Program-made: the position numbers and the translations under genes
The notes under the pieces: model-generated
The model's input: the letters and a program-made list of their open reading frames with translations, nothing else
Database searches by the model: none
Told to the model about the DNA's origin: nothing
Assembly: GCA_963854835.1 (NCBI GenBank)
Contig: OY978530.1
Location: forward strand, 22,762,937-22,826,936
Length of the DNA: 64,000 nt
DNA from: Megamerina dolium
Taxonomy: Eukaryota > Arthropoda > Insecta > Diptera > Megamerinidae
Direction: 5' to 3'
Shown here: positions 11,650 to 24,581 of the stretch, in pieces
How the letters are laid out: every line of letters starts with the position of its first letter
Numbering within the stretch: position 1 is the stretch's first letter

Positions 11650-12830
11650 TTATATACAGCAGCTAATGCGGTTAGACGCATGGAAAACATTCAGAAGGCA
11701 GTAGGCTGATATATGAACGGGTTTTTCAAAACCACTCTAACAGCGTCATTAGATGACATGCTCCATATTTTACCGATTGACCCATATGGCAAACAGCTAG
11801 TAAAATCGGCTTTAAGGCTAAGAGAATCCTCTCTTTTAGCTACCTATGCAAGAGGAAACTCAACCAGACACTTACGTAGCACTGACTTTTGCAACTCGGT
11901 GAAACTGTATTTAAATAAATCCTTCATTGCAGTTTTCCCTTCCATAGAAGACTGGGATAATGGTAAGACAGATTGTATCGATAGGGTTAGCAACTTTACA
12001 GATGGATCTAAAGTGGATGAGTAAGTGGGAGGTGATGTCTACTCTGAGGTGTTGGGCACCCACTTATCCTTCCTCATTGTAGTGTATTCCATGCTTTAGC
12101 CATAAGGAAGCCTTCGTAATTCTTAGGCGCTGCGTTCTAACAACAAATGAAATCTGTGAGATCTGAGGCTGTGAGATCTCTCCAATCAATAAGGTATTCC
12201 TCAAAGACAGTGATTGAACGTCACGAGTTACTAAGCAAACTGGCTCAATACTTCATCATAAATCTTCTTTGGGTACCCGGGCATTGAAATATAGAGGGTA
12301 GTTGCAGGGCGGATGAATTAACCAGCCAAGCACAACGTTACCACTCCACCCGGACAGGTTTTCGATGTCTATGCCGTTGTCAACTTGTAAATTGTGAATG
12401 GACAGATACACCATCGAATTTGCTAACACACACTAGCCACAGACGGCAACTTGTCTAACAGTTAGGTTAACTTGGCCGGAATGGAGCTTAAGTCGGACTA
12501 AGCTACTGTTAAAATTCAATAGGCTGGTTACTAGAAGGACAACGGGAGTCCAAACAGGTCATTACCTTATTGGCAGACACGGGGTACCGTGTTATGATTA
12601 TTGTAGGAGCTGTCAAGAGGAAGACGAGGAAGGAACCGTAGAACATCTTCTGTGCGGACGCATAGCTCTGTGCAGGAGAAGGTTTAGCACGCTCGGAATC
12701 GACTCTCTTGACAGCATTACCAAAATTGCCAAAGGTTTAAGTATTAATTCCCGTGGTATCACAATGGGCCATAACTGGCCTAAATTCGACACACGACAAC
12801 CACCATACCTACCTACCTAGGTGCATAGCT
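11650..12830 (+). pseudogene. LOA/I-type LINE 3' remnant with RNase H
   Basis: A decayed plus-strand LINE end. One frame (11713-12024) carries an RT C-terminal text (MLHILPIDPYGKQLVKSALR) followed by FTDGSKVDE, the first motif of a LINE RNase H. Later frames give LWVPGH-like text near 12270, RADELT near 12312 and TGHYLIGRHGV near 12555. YCRSCQEEDEEGTVEHLLCG lies near 12595, the Cys-rich tail typical of LOA/I/R1-like LINEs. Many stops and frameshifts. Left edge abuts the Jockey truncation point; right edge is near ACCTACCTACCTAGG. Confidence 0.75.
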
Positions 12831-12899
12831 GAATAGATGCGAATGGCTGAATAGAAGCAAATGCAACGAATTCAGTCCAAACAATTTCACACTACGTAA

Positions 12900-13290
12900 T
12901 AGTACATGTCCTCCAGCAACGCTCAACAAACGCTGTCTGTCCCAAGCAGACCATATCTAAATATCTTGGACTTCACTTTGACAGAAAACTCGCCATCATA
13001 TTATGACCAAACGGAAACAAATCAGACTAAAAGTTAGGTCTCTATTTTGGCTACTAAAGGAACCACTCGGGTTCTTTGGACTTATGGGATCCAAATTTGT
13101 GGTTCTGCATCTAAATCAAATATAGATATAATCCAAAGATTCCAGTACAAAACTTTGCGAATGTATGCAAATGCCACCAAAATTCGTTCCCAACGAAATT
13201 ATTCATTGTGATTTAAAGGTCCCAACCGTCTATGAAGAGATTCAAAAGTTTAACATTATATGTATAAACTGACATATGGCAACTTATTTC
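12900..13290 (+). pseudogene. Jockey-like RT C-terminal scrap
   Basis: Interrupted frames read YLNILDFTLTEN, LWTYGIQICGSASKSNID, IIQRFQYKTLRM and FKGPNRL. These match the post-palm region of Jockey RT, as in the intact-looking copy at 9743-11035 (IWTYGIQFWGTASPSNIEKL). No catalytic region remains. Confidence 0.7.
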
Positions 13291-13619
13291 ATATTACATA
13301 TAATAAAAGAGAGTTACTTAATTTAGTATGTACGAAGATATTAAATTCGCTTCAGTCTCATTAATATTGAATACGCCACAATTAACTAAATGTAAATATA
13401 CATTTTCATATATGATAAATGTGTACACTTTGGCGAAATGGCCGCAAACTTAGATTAAAAGGATTTTGTCACTGGATTTATCTAACAAATTTGGATGTCA
13501 TAATTGAATTCAATTACTATTTACTTATAAACAACATTGTTTTAATAATTAGAAATAGTCAATGTTTAACATTTTGTAAAAAAAGTAAAATATGTAATGA
13601 ATTCCGAAGGAAATTCTTA

Positions 13620-13993
13620 AATAAAAAAAAAAATAAATATGTGGCACTTAAAGCCCCAAAGGGCTCATTGGTCGAGCTTCTCTTCCATTACTGTTGTGCG
13701 TCTTAAATTTTGGACAGTATTAGAATGGACCTACTTATTTTAGCCGGTTCCGAACGGCAGAACACTTGTGACATCACTTTTTCTGAGCTTTGTCACAGAG
13801 TTCTTTTTTTTTTAGAAGCTTTTTGATGGCAAGTTGTTACTGTCGGAAGAATTGCCAATTGCTTGCCGACAGGTGTGTACCGTTCGAAAGAAAAATCTTA
13901 TCGATATTAAATTTGTTATGCATCAGCCGGGGATTGAACCACGACCTACAGATCAGAAGGCGAACACACTAACCACTGAGCTACGGCACCTAC
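13620..13993 (-). mobile_element. tRNA-derived SINE, copy 1 (full length)
   Basis: Bounded by an 11-bp TSD (GGAAATTCTTA at 13609-13619 and 13994-14004). On the minus strand the head reads GCCGTAGCTCAGTGGTTAG, an A-box-like start, and then a B-box-like GGTTCAATCCC. A body of about 230 bp follows, ending in GTGCCACATATTTATTTTTTT as a T/A-rich 3' tail. tRNA-like Pol III boxes, short length, no coding frame and TSDs define a SINE. The partner LINE is unknown. Confidence 0.88.
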
Positions 13994-14004
13994 GGAAATT
14001 CTTA

Positions 14005-15607
14005 CCCATGCCAATTTTTGTAATAGAATAGAATAGAGCTGAATGTCAATGTAGACAGACTGTAATTTAATAAAGAAAGTTAAAAAAAGTTTGATGTTAG
14101 GTAACTTCTACTAAATCATAAAAAAATGTGGTGTTTCTTTGACAAGTAAAATACTTTAAAACCTATAGCCGACCTCACAATGTGATGTGTTTAACATTGT
14201 ATTATATATGTATGTGTAGTAAAAATTAAAAACTTTGACGGTTTAGATTGTAAAACAAAGCTAGAGACGAGGACTACCGTGTGTATTATCAGAGAGAATT
14301 ATAATAACAAACAAAAGAAAATGATATGAAGAGATATTACCTTTGAGAGAAAATAAATAAGAAATGCAAAGGCAAAGAGAGAGAGAGAGAGAAAGTAAAA
14401 GATAAGTGGAGTGAAATAAATTAAACAAAATTAAAATTACCGTTTAAAAATATAGGGAACAAGAATTAAATATTATTTATGAAAAAAACCAAATTAGTGG
14501 AGAGAGAGAAGAGCAATTTCAAAAAACTTAAGCATAGATTTAAAAATACCGTTAATATTAATGGGAAAGAGAATTTTAAATACAAATTTGCTTAAAAAAA
14601 AACTTAAGATTTAAGTAAAAGGGAGAAGTTTAGAAATAATTATAACACAAGTTAAAAAAAGTATAATTTGAGAAAATTAGTCCTTCAAAAAAAGAGTATT
14701 ATAATATTACTAATCGTGAGAGAGAACTTAAAATTAATTTCAAAAGTAGATGAAAATTTAAAAATTAGTAACAAATAGTAATAATAATGAGGGAGAATTG
14801 CAATATAATTTAAAAGAGAATAATTGCCAAAACTTTAAAAAAAATTTAATTCCTTAAAGCAATGGAGCGATCTGGAGCTATCAGGAGCTATCAGATTTAC
14901 GAGATAAGATTTTGTACTTGTAATTCACACCACCCAACACTCAAGATGAGTGAGTGTTTCTTGGAACGTCCGGATGGAATACGCTACTTTGTGAGTCCTA
15001 TACAATGGTCTAACCATGTAAAAAAAAGGCAATTTCGTAAAGAATGTGATAACCCTGAATATGAAGAGTAGTACTCTATTAGTTTCTTTGAAGTTATATA
15101 TCTGGATCCATCGTTGAAAATACACTATCAATGGCCGCAGACCAGATGAGAGGGAACGATTAACTATTTTAGTTGAGAAATCTGCTAGCTGGAAGCTTCG
15201 GGTTCAGATATGCGAATTGATACTCGCATCAAATCGAATATACGGCTATTCTAGGATGTGTTTAATCTGGAAGGTCTACTTTTTTGCATACAGTATGTGT
15301 TTTTTTTTTCATTTTTGACTCGTAAATCATGGAAGTAGATGAAATGGGCGCTAGATTTGCACCATAAACCGTTAACACAAATTTGCCATGGACATGGGAT
15401 ATTCTCCAAAAATTTGTATAAAGTGTGAGATATGTAGACCAATGTCTAGATAGAGCAGAATTTGAGAAATACAGAAAATATATACCGGAAATATAACTCT
15501 TCTCTGCACACGGTATCTTGCGATGACTTGTCATATCAATTTTTTGAATTTTCGATCATCGATGAAACTGTCGTGATATTAGAGTTGACGAGACTCTGCT
15601 TCCAATG
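14005..15607. other. A-rich spacer with GA runs
   Basis: Strongly A-rich on the plus strand with many short GAGAGA runs, including a (GA)n tract near 14377-14395. Frames at 14862-15071 and 15251-15534 resemble nothing known to me. No element ends were recognised. Confidence 0.5.
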
Positions 15608-15609
15608 TA

Positions 15610-16833
15610 AAGGGTTATCCATTTTGCGGTTTCAAAAGTAAATGTAAATAAAACACATATTAAATATTTTTTATCATGATATTTCTTTCTTATTATAAAG
15701 TTTGAACATTGACATTATGTGTGAAATACTACATCATTTAAATGACCACCACGCGAATTGTTGCAAGCATCGATTCTTTTGAGGTAATTTTGGACCACTT
15801 TTTGACACATATTGGGAGGTATCTCAGCCATAACGTGACGAATGTTGGTTTTTAGGTGCTCAAGAGTTAAATCGCATGATGTTGGTGGCCACTTGATATC
15901 GCCACGACGAGAAATTACGCGGCCAGAAAATTTCTCTTGCAATAAAGCAATATTCGCTCGAGTTGTGTGGCATGTGGCACCGTCTTGTTGAAACCACATA
16001 TTCTCTAAGTCGTATTCTTCAATAGCAGGCAAAAAAAAGTCGGTCACCGAATTGACGGTGACAGTCGTTCCATCGTCGTTTTCGAAGAAGTAAGGTCCAA
16101 TCACACCTCCGGACCCAAGAGCTCACCAAGCAGTGACTTTTTGTGGATGTAGTGGCCTCTCTTCAATTACTTGAGGATTCTCAGAACCCCAAATACGACA
16201 ATTTTGTTTGTTAACATACCCACCGAGTGAGAAATGTGCTTCGTCGCTGAAGAAAATTTTGTTCGAAAAATCGCCGTCCACCGCCTGTTGTTCAAGCACA
16301 CATTCGCCGTATCTACGACGTTGTGAATGGTCAGCTGGCTTCAGTTGTTGTGTGAGCTGGATTTTATATGGATGTAGGTGTAGATCCAAATGCAAAATAC
16401 GCCATAATGTGCCGTAAGACAGTCCTAATTCCTGAGAACGACGAGGAATCGACTCATTCGGGTCTTCGGCAACACTTTCACTTACAGCAGCAATATTTTC
16501 GGTGGTACGAGCGAAACGATTATGCACAGGCCTTACAATATCTGTAACCGATCCAGTCTCTTCATATTTGTTCACAATTTTGCCAATTGCTTGCGTAGTT
16601 GGACGATTATGTAAACCATAATCTCCTCTTAAAGCACGATATGTGGCTGTGGCAGAATCACCATTTTTGTAGTAGGTTTTTACAATTTTAATGCATTGTG
16701 CGATAGTTAAGCGATCCATTTTCGCAAATGTCAGACTTTGAACTGAAAAAGAAAGAAATTGTTTTAACAACTCAGTTTGAAAGATGTCGAATTCTAGCCC
16801 TATACTTTTGAAACCGCGAAATGGATAACCCTT
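15610..16833 (-). mobile_element. DD41D mariner (rosa-like), copy 1
   Basis: A Tc1/mariner transposon with about 30-bp terminal inverted repeats (AAGGGTTATCCATTTTGCGG at the left, its complement at the right) and TA target duplications at 15608-15609 and 16834-16835. The transposase frame starts at 16719 (MDRLTIAQCIKIV). Helix-turn-helix domains are followed by the first catalytic Asp in FSDEAHFSLGG and the second in MWFQQDGATCHT. The third Asp segment is deleted here (CDLT joins LEHLK directly). A TGA at 16123-16125 interrupts the frame just after TAW, as in both other copies. A further in-frame loss replaces ERYGHMI. Transposase cuts and pastes DNA in the nucleus; this copy cannot encode one. 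Confidence 0.92.
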
Positions 16834-16842
16834 TACTTCAAA

Positions 16843-18640
16843 GTTATTCTTAGAAACATGCATTGGTCAGTTGAACCAGATGAAATTAAATTGGCTCTGA
16901 AAGAATATGACCGCACCGTTACTAATGTTTGGAACATTAAACACTCCCAAACAAAGAGGGCGCTCCTAATGTTTGTAGTTGAGATGCAACAAAATAACAA
17001 CAATAAAAGAGTCTAGGATATAAAGATTTTACTTCACAGTCGTATTGCTTTTGAACCTCTCGCCCAAAACGAGATTTCCCACAGTGTTCCAGATGTAAAG
17101 ACTACGACCATACAAAATCAAATTATCAAAGAGAGTCCAAATGTATTAAATGCGCAGGCGAACATATTTCCGCAGAGTGTGAAAGGTAGACAACATGAAA
17201 AAATGTCAAATATGCGTTGTGCGAAGGGAGTCATCCAGCGAGCTATGAGGGATGTTCCGTTTATAAAAAACTTAAATCTATCACGTTCCCCGCTTTAAAG
17301 AAAGAATCCTACCTTCTCAGGTTTTCAAAAATATTACAAGTAACCAACACGCGCAATTGAACTTACATCCAGAACAGTCATCGTATGCCCAAATAGTCAG
17401 TAGTCAGAAAAATAAAATATCCCACAACAACAATAATAGCCAAAATAATTCTCTTATTAGCGAATTACGTGATATGATAAAGTTACTGAGATATGTTATG
17501 TCCCAAATAACAACCATGACAAACCTATTGGTAAATTTTTTCTCAAAGGCAACTCCATATCGTTAAAGCTTGCAATATGGAATTCCAATGGAATGTCACA
17601 CCACTCAGATAAGTTTACAATTTTTCTACAAAAATATGAAATAGACATTCTACTAGTATCCGAAATACACTTTACGAAAAAAAGCTTTTTCAAAATTCCT
17701 TCTTAATGTCTTTATCATACAATACACCCGGATGGATCAGCTCACGAAAGCTAAGCTGTACTCATTAGGAAGACAATAAAATACTATGAATCTACACATT
17801 ACAGAACAGATGAAATTCAAGCAACAAATAAAACAGTTGAGGATTAAATTGGCTCACTGCTTATCTCTGCCATCTATAGCCCACCTAAACACAATATAAA
17901 AAACAAAGTCTACATGAAGTTCTTAAAACCTTGGGATACCGCTTCATTTCAGGAGGCGATTATAATGCAAAAAATACACTGGGATATCAACTCACAACAA
18001 CGAAAGGGCGCGAACTATACAATGCATCCAGTTCAATAAACCTAAAAATTTGGTCAACTGGAGAACCGACATACGGCTTTCGGACCCAAATAAAATTCCT
18101 GATCTTGTGAGAAATGTAATCGAGGCTAACGAATATCTAACTAATTGCATACAAGAAGCTGCATGGAAATCTACCCCGGCTCCGGAACGTTACAAGCAAA
18201 GCCACATGCAGTACTATGAACTTATAGAAGTCAAAATAAAAGACAAACATCAAGCGAGAAAAATCTGGAACCGACCTAGGTCTCCTGAAGATAAACGTCG
18301 ACACAAAAATATGACTAAGGAAGTGAAAGATTTATTAAGACGATCAAAAGAACAAGAAATGAAACAATTCCTATGGAAAGTTAGTAAAATAGTTGACACC
18401 ACGATGTACTACCGACCACCACTTCGGAAACCCGATAACTCCTGAGCGAAAACTCTTTTGGAGAAATCAGAGCTTTTCGCCGATCACCTAAAAAATGTAT
18501 TCTCTCCACACACCGCTGCAGGTGATCCTTCTACAGACACTTTTGTACACTTCATAGAGGAACCCCACAAAATGGAGCTACCGATGAAAAAATTCACCAA
18601 AAGCGAAATACAGAGAATTTCTAATATACCCTAACGAATA
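16843..18640 (+). pseudogene. Decayed Jockey-like LINE (ORF1, endonuclease)
   Basis: Immediately beyond the mariner, plus-strand frames read HWSVEPDEIKLALKEYDR and NVWNIKHSQTKRAL, the PRE_C2HC-type region of Jockey ORF1. Zinc-knuckle text follows near 17080-17260. An endonuclease-like start lies near 17562 (LKLAIWNSNGM, YEIDILLVSEIHFT). RT linker text follows near 18050-18540 (RRHKNMTKEVKDLLRR, LFADHLKNVFSPHT). Many frameshifts and stops. The RT palm is not seen before the end at about 18640. The mariner may have inserted into its upstream part. Confidence 0.7.
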
Positions 18641-18649
18641 TTAAGCTTC

Positions 18650-19330
18650 CCTGGAAATATCTCAGCGAGCCCAGGTAATTTGAAAGATTTGAAGGTCACC
18701 ACAGCCTAATCTATATTGGCTTCTGTGATAACGCCTAGAATTTCCGATTCGCAGGAAGACAGTATATTCGGTAGCTATTGATGTAGCGTCGTCTGAGCTA
18801 CCGAGAAAGTGTGCGTAAAAGAGTAAGTTTAGAGATTTACGACCAGATTCCGCCATCGCCATTATCAAAATGAAAGCGTGGATTCATAGAAGATTTTTCT
18901 TAAGTTCGTGTAAATACACCTGCCAGTTTGTTTTCTCAAGATGTCTAGTTTTAATCGGTCTGGGTAATTCCTCCTGAAAGATAATCTCAATATATCATTG
19001 GTCTGAGAACCGGTGCTCTTCTAGCAATTTCCACTCTACTATCTTGTCGTCTAAAAAGTGAGGGACGAAGGTAGCATCTAGTATCTAAACCTCGATTACA
19101 TAGCAGAAACTAATTACTAATTATATAGTTGTAAAGTCATTCACCAAATTCATTGATATCCTTACTACTCCAAAGAGTTTTATGTGCGTTTGCGCCGCCA
19201 CCAAGGATTAGTCTACGCTTCGATGCTTCACTCTCCACTACCATCTTTTTTACCAGTTGCGATGGCAATGCTCTGGATCATCCAGAAATAGAACGAGGCA
19301 ACCTATTCCTACCGTCTCCCAGCTGACCGT
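18650..19330 (-). pseudogene. LOA/R1-type LINE endonuclease scrap
   Basis: On the minus strand, frames read LILGGGANAHKTLWSS followed by KDINEFGE, then RFSDQ and YIEI. These fit the 'GCDANAHH..WGS..IN.RGE' and 'FSDHRYI' motifs of LINE endonucleases of the LOA/I/R1 kind. The catalytic DANAH is altered to GANAH here. Interrupted by several stops. Confidence 0.65.
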
Positions 19331-19339
19331 CCTCACGAC

Positions 19340-20278
19340 TTCATTGCTGTAATTATGGATCAAGTAAACATTTATTTATGATTTAGCAATTATACAAGTC
19401 CTGATTTTACCTTAATAGTCAGCAACATATAATTTATAGAAAGGTGTCCTCAAGCCACAAATACACCCAGTTTTTTCAACTTTTACGTAATTCGTGTGTT
19501 CGTGTTCGCAGGTATATACTATGAACGATGTAGATTGATTTGATGTATACGCTGTCTACGCTTTAATCCCACTGTTAATGAACAGCCTTTTAACAGAAAA
19601 TATCTGGGGGCAAGATTAAATGAGTTTTACTTAAAATCAAATCACTCGTAAGAAATACTTAAATACGTCATGGTTGCCTCAAAAAGTGTTTGATCGATGA
19701 GGTTCATGGGTGAGCCAGCCATATTCAAATGGCATCAAACGGGTTTGGCTGTAATACATGCATGGCGAAGAAGATTCGTAATTTGTACTTAATCTGTTAT
19801 TGTATATAGAAAACGATTTTACAAAATAAATGACATTTATTTTTTATTTATAAAAATCAATTTAGAAACATTATTGCAGTCTTTTTTGATATTCCCAACA
19901 ATTTCACAATAGGAAACTACATATTACCAGAATGTACGAATTTACACAAGTCGCAAAAATTAACCACCGTTAGTCAATAAACTCATCTGCTCTCTTCCAG
20001 TTTCTCTTCACTTAGCTGTTCTATTTTACTACGTAGAATAGAAATATGTATGTGTACGCATGTAGAGCATAATACAAGAATTTTCATTCATAAATACACG
20101 CTATCGACAGCGCAGCATTTGAAAATAAAGTTTCTAAATTTTTAACTATTTTGTCATTTTTGGCAGACACACACAATATCAAAAAGCAGATTGTGTGTTT
20201 GACTGTTCGTGTATGTGTATGTTACACATGACAATATATGGGATGTAGCTTTTGATCGAATGCCACTGTTGGTACATA
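19340..20278. other. AT-rich spacer, nothing recognised
   Basis: About 0.9 kb without frames or motifs that I recognise. Confidence 0.5.
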
Positions 20279-20280
20279 TA

Positions 20281-20884
20281 CAGGGAGATTTTTTAAGAGC
20301 CTTTGGATTTGATTTTAAAAAAACCTAAAATTTAGAGAAATGTATGAAATATTTACGTGAGTCGATAGAAGGATCTATATATGTAATTCAATGTTTAAAG
20401 ATGATTTCATGTAAATGCTGACCACGGCTGCACCTCAAATGGTTTGTACGCTGGGTCCAATTTTGTCATACTCTCTCCAACATATCGGGCGGTATCTCAT
20501 GAATAAATCGATAATTCACTGTCACCAGCAACGGATACATTTGCGATATTTTCCTCTGTCCGCACTCTACGTATGCGTGTTGGTGGTTTCATGTTCAATT
20601 TCATGTAAATTTGGTGCGAAAGTTAGTCACAAGATTCCGTATAGCCTCCTCAGAAGGTCGCCCAAACTGACCATAAAATGAAGAAGTGCACAATAGACTT
20701 TCTTAACCGAACATGAATTTTAATAATAAAATTCAATAATCTTCAAGCGTTGTTCGTTTGTAACTCGATTCATGGTTAAATTATAGACCAAACTGAACAT
20801 GTTTGGCAGTAACATGTTACACGAAAACAGCTAAGCTGCCAAAAATAGTGTTTCCAAAAAGAAAGTTGCTAAAATATCAGCCTG
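20281..20884 (-). mobile_element. 604-bp internally deleted Tc1/mariner element
   Basis: Ends are imperfect inverted repeats (CAGGGAGATTTTTT at the left; CAGGCTGATATTTT read from the right) flanked by TA at 20279-20280 and 20885-20886. On the minus strand the start reads MNRVTNEQRLKIIEFYY with a frameshift, then FGRPSEEAIRNLV and RRVRTEENIANVSVAGD. This jumps to a transposase C-terminus (EIPPDMLERV, CSRGQHLHEIIFKH). The catalytic core is gone. The ends of the protein resemble the DD41D families in this window but differ from both. It would depend on an intact relative for movement. Confidence 0.82.
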
Positions 20885-21350
20885 TATATTGATATTAATT
20901 AGCTTAAGTACAATATTAGAAACTAAGTATATATGTTTGTAGGTATATTAAGTGTTTATATTATATAATGCAATATTTAGTAACCACTTTGACTATTTAT
21001 TTTAATATTTGATTTGCAACTTCATATTTCATATCATTATAAGAAGTGTGCTTTACGCAGTAAAGAATGTACGTATATGTATTTAAATTGTATATTGTAC
21101 TGCTTTACAATTTATCTGCACATTAACTCATTTGTCTAGAAGAATATATTACAATAAAAAAATTTATTTTATTTAATCCCTTTTTATTAGAAATAACAGG
21201 TTATTATAAATACTTATAATATTTAAACTATATACATACAAAGGTGTTCGAAAAAGTACGAATAACATAGCCTAACGATTTAAAAATAAAAGTGGCAATC
21301 GATCAAAAACTATATATGTACCATCTAAGTAGCAGAATGTTGAAAGCATA

Positions 21351-21548
21351 AAAAAAAATAAAAATAAATATGTGGCACTTAAAGCCCCAAAGGGCTCATT
21401 GGCCGAGCTTCTCTTCCATTACTGTTGTGCGTCTTAAATTTTGGACAGTATTAGAATGGACCTACTTATTTTAGCCGGTTCCGAACGGTAGAACACTTGT
21501 GACATCACTTTTTCTGAGCTTTGTCACAGAGTTCTTTTTAGAAGCTTT
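21351..21548 (-). mobile_element. tRNA-derived SINE, copy 2 (5'-truncated)
   Basis: Nearly identical to the 3' 200 bp of copy 1, including GTGCCACATATTTATTTTT as its 3' end, but the tRNA head is missing. A 13-bp TSD (TGTTGAAAGCATA at 21338-21350 and 21549-21561) shows that the truncation happened at insertion, so target-primed reverse transcription stopped early. Confidence 0.88.
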
Positions 21549-21561
21549 TGTTGAAAGCATA

Positions 21562-22480
21562 CACCTTAAAATTTTTTTTTGAAGCACTATTAGAAGCGCT
21601 TAGGAAAGGCCTTGTATGAAAAGGGAGAGCAAAAGGTGATCATTCTGACACAGATTTACAGATTTCAAAGTCATTTGAATTCCATTCGAAGAAAATAATT
21701 CTGTATATCAATGATTAATAAATATACATTTATTTTTCAAAATACCATTTTAGCACATTTTAATTAAGTATAGGTATAAGTCCTTTGCACTTTTACGTTT
21801 TTGATGATCTTGTTGTTGGCTTATTTCATACAAAAAAAAGTAGTAGGAAAAAACACAGATACAGGTCTACAAAAGGCAAGGAGATGCCTTTTTTAATACA
21901 TGTTTATCACTTTTTTCTGATACTAGGATATTACAATATGTATGACAAAATAGTTAAAAATTTTGGAAACTTCAATTCCAAATGCTGCGTTGTCGATAGT
22001 AATGGTTGTATTCCTGATCTTTTTTAGCAACCTGATATCTTTTTGATAGAAGGGAAAGAGTATCACGATACTATACACATATTAAGATCGTTACTTGTAA
22101 AACTAATTACGCACAACATGATCCGTTTCGCTGTTTATATTGCAATTTTAATTTCTACCATAATTTCTTTGAAGTATCTTCAATTTTCACTATAAACGGT
22201 TGCTTATTGAATACTCTTTATTTATTTTAGTTTAAATTTTGTGTATATATTTTGTTCAGCTGATGAACATATTTTTTTTGTAGCTGACTCGAGTACTAGA
22301 TTGTCCTCTGCTCACAGACCGTATTTTACGGCCTGTGTGGGTGGGCAGGTAAGTGGTCTCGCTTCATTCTATGGCTTCGTTCTAAGGAACCATTTGTTTG
22401 TAGATGATTTGGTGTAATACATAATTTTTTCTTACCAAATACCTAACACCTCACCAACTTGCATGTGTCCAAAAATAATT
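21562..22480. other. Spacer with one hairpin, no gene recognised
   Basis: Contains an unremarkable 80-codon frame (21785-22027) without a known domain, and near 22313-22336 an imperfect hairpin (ACAGACCGTA-TTT-TACGGCCTGT). The right part may be the decayed 3' end of the gypsy remnant that follows. Confidence 0.4.
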
Positions 22481-23570
22481 TCGTACTATTCGTAGAATTG
22501 TCAGTTACTAATATTTTTGGTATATATCGTGCGAACACCTCTTTATAAAATACTCTGCTACTGTGGTAGCTTCTGCGTCTAGTATAGCTAAGCAAATAAA
22601 AATCTTCGAAAAATCATCGTGAAATGTAAGAATATTCTTATTTTCAGATGTCGTCTCTGGAAGAATCCTTATCATGTCCATATATACAATACATTTTCAA
22701 ATGGTTTCGAAGGTGTATCTGTTAAACTCATTGGAATTTTCGTAAGCCTGGAACTCTTATTCATTTGAAATTTTTTACAACATTTAACATAATCTTTAAT
22801 TTGTTTTCGCTATTCTTTCCATCTATACTGTCTTCTAATCTTGAAATAAGATTTCAGTGTACCCTAGTATAATCTCAATGGTATATTGTGTACCGACTGT
22901 ATATCTTTTTCATTGGTAAGCAATACCGCTTTCTCTACATATACATCTACTTTCTCTTGTTCTATTTGACTTTCAGTTTCTTGAACTTTTTTCCTCCCCA
23001 CGAGTCATAGCTATTGTTACTTCATGTTCTGGCTGTAGTAGTCTGCTAAGTGCATCACCATTCAAATTTCTTTTACCTGGCTTATTTAGATTATCATAAA
23101 ATCGAATTCGGAAAGTTTGTGATTGAAATTCACCAAATGCGATGTCTGATCCTTGAGATTGGCAAGAATTGGTAAGGGCTGGTGGTCAGTATAGATACGG
23201 AGTAGATATGCCCTATAATTCTTTACAGGCTATACGGTAACCACGAATTCCTTTTCAATAGTGGAATACCTTTACTCAGTATTGCTGAGTGCCGTGCTTG
23301 CAAAGGCTATTGGTCTATCTTCCCAATTTCACCATGCGATAAAACTACACCTGCAGTATCATTACTAACATCTGCTGTCAACAAATAGCTTGGAAAAATC
23401 TGGGAATTGTTGGAGAACAAATTGCTCGTTTCTTCAATCTTCAAAATCTTTCTAACATTTTTCTGTCCACTCAAATTTCGCGTTTTCTGTAAGTAGTTTG
23501 TTAATTGTTAAATTTTCGGTAATAATTTACTAGACCTAAAGACGCCTGAACAACTTTAATCGACGCCGAC
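22480..23570 (-). pseudogene. Second gypsy lineage: RNase H and integrase remnant
   Basis: Minus-strand frames with stops read an RNase H (LLTADVSNDTAGVVLSHGEI, RPIAFASTALSNTE, RYSTIEKEFV, YTDHQPLPILA, GDALSRLLQPE). Integrase text follows (YVKCCKKFQMNKSSRLTKIP, DTPSKPFENV, NILTFHDDFSKIFI, DAEATTVAEYF). The wording differs clearly from the gypsy copies at 0, 42.6 and 46.4 kb, so this is another lineage. No LTR was recognised. Confidence 0.75.
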
Positions 23571-24581
23571 TAAATAGTTGGTGTTGCCACCCGATTGCGT
23601 TGGATCTGGGAAGATGACCAGCTACCGGCCGACTGCTTGAACACCACGGTGCTTTATGTGAGTGCGCACATTGTCGATTAAATAGTCGGCCAACTTATCG
23701 ATATTACAGTGAATTTGTCAGCAGTTTGCAGATATATTTAAACTTTATCGTATTGGAATGAAATGGAGCGTTGAGGAGAAATAAAATAAATAAAATAATG
23801 ACATATACTGCCGCACGTTGTTTATGTAGTTCCGTCCGCGACTATTAGGAATACAAAAAATTATCCATAGGGCAATTGCAGAGCATGTTGTTAAATTTTA
23901 CTCCATCGTAAATGCGCACAAAATTATAAAGTACACAACACGTTTTGATAATATGAACACAAACATCAATCATGTTATCATCAATTGGTCGGTGAAAAAT
24001 GCTCCACTTGTTAGCCAGTATACCACTATGCGTCGTGATCTAATGTAATATGTGATTTCCAAGTTCAAAAGCCGCATCACTCACAATTGAAAATGGCATG
24101 ATATTTCCATCCTCATCATGTGGCAAGTGCCTTCCTTAGGGAATATTAAGTTGGGTGTTGGCAAGCCGTTTACCCATTTGTGAACTTTTGAATATTTCGG
24201 CATCACTGCTGCTTCCATAAGAACCAACATCAATGAAAATAAATTTATAGTCCGCATCAGTGCATGACATTAAATAGCACGAAAAGAAATTTTTATAATT
24301 AAAATATGAGGAGGCGGAATGCGCTGGCTGTATTATCCGAATGTGTTTGCCGTCAATCGCTCTAATGATGTTAGGAAATTTAGTACGGCTACAAAATTCA
24401 TTAGAAATTTCAACCCATTACTGTTATGTTTTTGATGCCATATAGAGAGGTTGGAGTACTTCTCATATTTTGTGACATGTACTTACTTACTTACTTATGT
24501 GGCCATAACAACCGAATATCGATTTAGGCCGAAAATAACATGCTTCGCCAGCCATCTCTGTTCTTCGCTAGCTGGCGCCAG

